Positions 12,758-14,336 of a DNA stretch of 14,336 bases are shown here, piece after piece. The DNA comes from Brucellaceae bacterium. Lineage in GTDB: Bacteria; Pseudomonadota; Alphaproteobacteria; Rhizobiales; Rhizobiaceae. The translations under genes were made by a program, and so were the position numbers. The stretch is from positions 1 to 14,336 of the forward strand of contig JAIRVW010000018.1 of assembly GCA_031253705.1 (NCBI GenBank), read 5' to 3'. Below the pieces are notes generated by a model. The model saw only the letters and a list, made by a program, of their open reading frames with translations. It was not told the DNA's origin and made no database searches. The first letter of the stretch is position 1. Every line of letters begins with the position of its first letter.

Positions 12758-14336
12758 ATGAAGACCAATAAATTTTTGAGCCGCAGTTCTGCATTAGCAT
12801 TGCTTGCCGGTACTGCTGCTATGGCCAGTGTTACATTGGCTGCAACATTTGCATCGGAAGCTGCTTCACCGCCAAACGCGCTGGTGATGGCATGGAATAT
12901 TGATGCGATCAGCACTTTCGATCCGGCTCAGATCGGCGAAGTGGTCAGCAATGAAATTATCCAGAACACCTGCGATCCGCTGGTCGATTTTGACCCGAAA
13001 GATGAAACCAAAATTCTGCCGCGCATGGCGAAAAGCTGGGACGTGTCGGAAGACGGTTTGCAGATTACTTTCCATCTGCGCGATGACCTGAAATTCGACA
13101 ATGGCGAAAAAGCAACCGCCGGTGATCTGGCATGGTCGCTGCAGCGCGTTGTGAAGCTGGGCTTCGGTAATGCTGCGACACTGACCGAATATGGTTTCGT
13201 CAAAGAGAATGTTGATACTGCGATTACCGCACCGGATGACAATACAGTCGTCTTTAAGCTCGATAAGCCGTATCCGGTCAATCTCATCCTGTCGGCAATT
13301 GCCGCCAACCGTGTTGCCACTCTGCTTAATCAGAAAGTGCTGATGGCCAATCAGGTCGAAGGTGATATGGGCAATAAGCATCTGGCTACCCGTACTGAAT
13401 GCGTGGGGCCTTACAAGCTGATGCGCTGGAACCCTGCAGAAGTTGTTCTGTTGCAGGCAAGTGATAATTACTGGGGCGAAGCGCCAAAGCTGAAACAGGT
13501 TCTGATCCGTCACGTATCAGAAGCCGGTACCCAGCGTCTGCTGCTGGAAAAAGGCGATATTGATATTGCCCGTGACCTGACACCAGAAGACCTGAAAGAT
13601 CTGGAAGCACAGGACAAAGTTACAGTCTCCCGTGCTTTGAAGCCGACCTTGTTCTATTGGAACTTCAACAACGCCGATCCGATTTTCAACAATGAAAAAG
13701 TGCGTCTCGCTATGCGCTATCTCATTGATTATGACGGTCTGGCCAAGACTGTGATGCACAATGTCGGTGTGCCGCGTGCAAGCTTTGTGCAGCTTGGTGC
13801 CTTTGGTGCGCTGGATGAAAAAGAAGGCCAGCCGTTCAAGCTGGATATTGATAAAGCCAAGGCGCTGCTGGCTGAAGCCGGTCATCCGGATGGTTTTGAA
13901 ACCACCATGTTTATCGGTACCGCACCTTATGCTGCCCCGATTGCCCAGAGTATTCAGGATGCAGCGGCCAAAGCCGGTGTAAAAATCAAGATTGAGCGCA
14001 TGGCCAATGCCCAGCTGTTCAGCCGTATCCGTGGCCGTGAATTCCAGACCTCGCTGATGGGCTGGGCGACTGCTGTGCCGGATGCCCACGGCAATGCCTC
14101 ACGCCAGATTTTCAATCCGGATAACCGTGCGGAAGCCAAGCAGACCATGTATCCGAGCTGGCGTGCGAGCTATTTTGATGAGGCTGTGAACAAGGAAGTC
14201 GATGCTGCCTTGTTTGAAAAAGACGAAGCCAAACGCGCTGAACTTTACTATGCCCTGCAGAAAGAGATGATGGAGAAAGGCCCGCAGGCCTATATGTTCC
14301 AGATCTATAATGTTGCCGGTATTAACAAGGGTATCA
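12758..14336 (+). CDS. ABC transporter periplasmic substrate-binding protein, family 5 (dipeptide/oligopeptide type), partial at 3' end
   Basis: Reading from ATG 12758 gives 526 codons with no stop before the window ends. Since DppA-like proteins are about 530 residues, only the very C-terminus is probably missing. AGGGG (12747-12751) lies 6 nt upstream. The N-terminus is a Sec signal peptide: basic n-region (K2, K5, R9), hydrophobic core about 11-30, likely cleaved near A32-A36. No lipobox cysteine is seen, so the mature protein is free in the periplasm. Family-5 features follow: ISTFDPAQIG (51-60), NEIIQNTCDPLVDFDP (65-80) and LPRMAKSWDVSEDG (87-100). The family delivers di- or oligopeptides (also opines, nickel or heme) to an ABC permease. 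Its place after three hydrolases suggests it captures their substrate. Permease and ATPase genes would be expected downstream. Confidence 0.92.
   Translation, partial: MKTNKFLSRSSALALLAGTAAMASVTLAATFASEAASPPNALVMAWNIDAISTFDPAQIGEVVSNEIIQNTCDPLVDFDPKDETKILPRMAKSWDVSEDGLQITFHLRDDLKFDNGEKATAGDLAWSLQRVVKLGFGNAATLTEYGFVKENVDTAITAPDDNTVVFKLDKPYPVNLILSAIAANRVATLLNQKVLMANQVEGDMGNKHLATRTECVGPYKLMRWNPAEVVLLQASDNYWGEAPKLKQVLIRHVSEAGTQRLLLEKGDIDIARDLTPEDLKDLEAQDKVTVSRALKPTLFYWNFNNADPIFNNEKVRLAMRYLIDYDGLAKTVMHNVGVPRASFVQLGAFGALDEKEGQPFKLDIDKAKALLAEAGHPDGFETTMFIGTAPYAAPIAQSIQDAAAKAGVKIKIERMANAQLFSRIRGREFQTSLMGWATAVPDAHGNASRQIFNPDNRAEAKQTMYPSWRASYFDEAVNKEVDAALFEKDEAKRAELYYALQKEMMEKGPQAYMFQIYNVAGINKGI

Noticed and set aside
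1..14336. CRISPR arrays, tRNA/rRNA genes, insertion sequences, phage or toxin-antitoxin genes
   Set aside because: No repeat-spacer pattern, tRNA-like cloverleaf, transposase motif or terminal inverted repeats were seen. Coding is dense and uniform in style across the window.

Overview
The window looks like an alphaproteobacterial chromosome segment. Gene content and moderate GC fit Hyphomicrobiales, perhaps a Brucella/Ochrobactrum-like genus, but that placement is an impression from protein style and not a search result. Every supported gene is on the + strand, and no tRNA, rRNA, CRISPR array or mobile element was seen.

Region 1 (37-6302) is a formate-oxidation module. A LysR-type regulator (fdsR-like) is followed by fdsG, fdsB, fdsA and fdsD, the subunits of a soluble, NAD+-dependent, molybdenum formate dehydrogenase. 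FdsA oxidises formate to CO2 at a bis-MGD molybdenum centre. Electrons pass along its Fe-S chain to FdsG/FdsB, where FMN reduces NAD+. The genes are tightly packed (4-nt overlap, then 12-nt and 3-nt gaps). The maturation gene fdsC, often found between fdsA and fdsD, is absent. A strong intrinsic terminator closes the operon. A 10-bp palindrome with the LysR-type T-N11-A pattern lies between the regulator and fdsG.

Region 2 (6303-8107) holds one MFS transporter of the oxalate/formate antiporter (OFA) type. It has a GC-rich leader that can fold in two mutually exclusive ways, an unusual thirteenth hydrophobic segment at its C-terminus, and its own intrinsic terminator. It probably moves formate or oxalate for the dehydrogenase.

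Region 3 (8108-14336) begins with a roughly 260-nt regulatory stretch (promoter-like boxes and two hairpins). It continues as a probable peptide- or amide-scavenging operon: a proline-iminopeptidase-like alpha/beta hydrolase, an S9 prolyl-oligopeptidase-family peptidase, an M20 metallo-amidohydrolase of the AbgB type, and a periplasmic family-5 (oligopeptide-type) binding protein cut by the window end. The three enzymes lack visible signal peptides and should be cytoplasmic. The binding protein would capture the substrate outside, and its permease and ATPase genes are expected just downstream. The real substrate is unknown.

Nothing here is clearly a wholly new system. The best leads are the three-hydrolase operon with its structured leader, the transporter's extra C-terminal helix and switch-like leader, the probable LysR operator on the regulator's own stop codon, and the missing fdsC.
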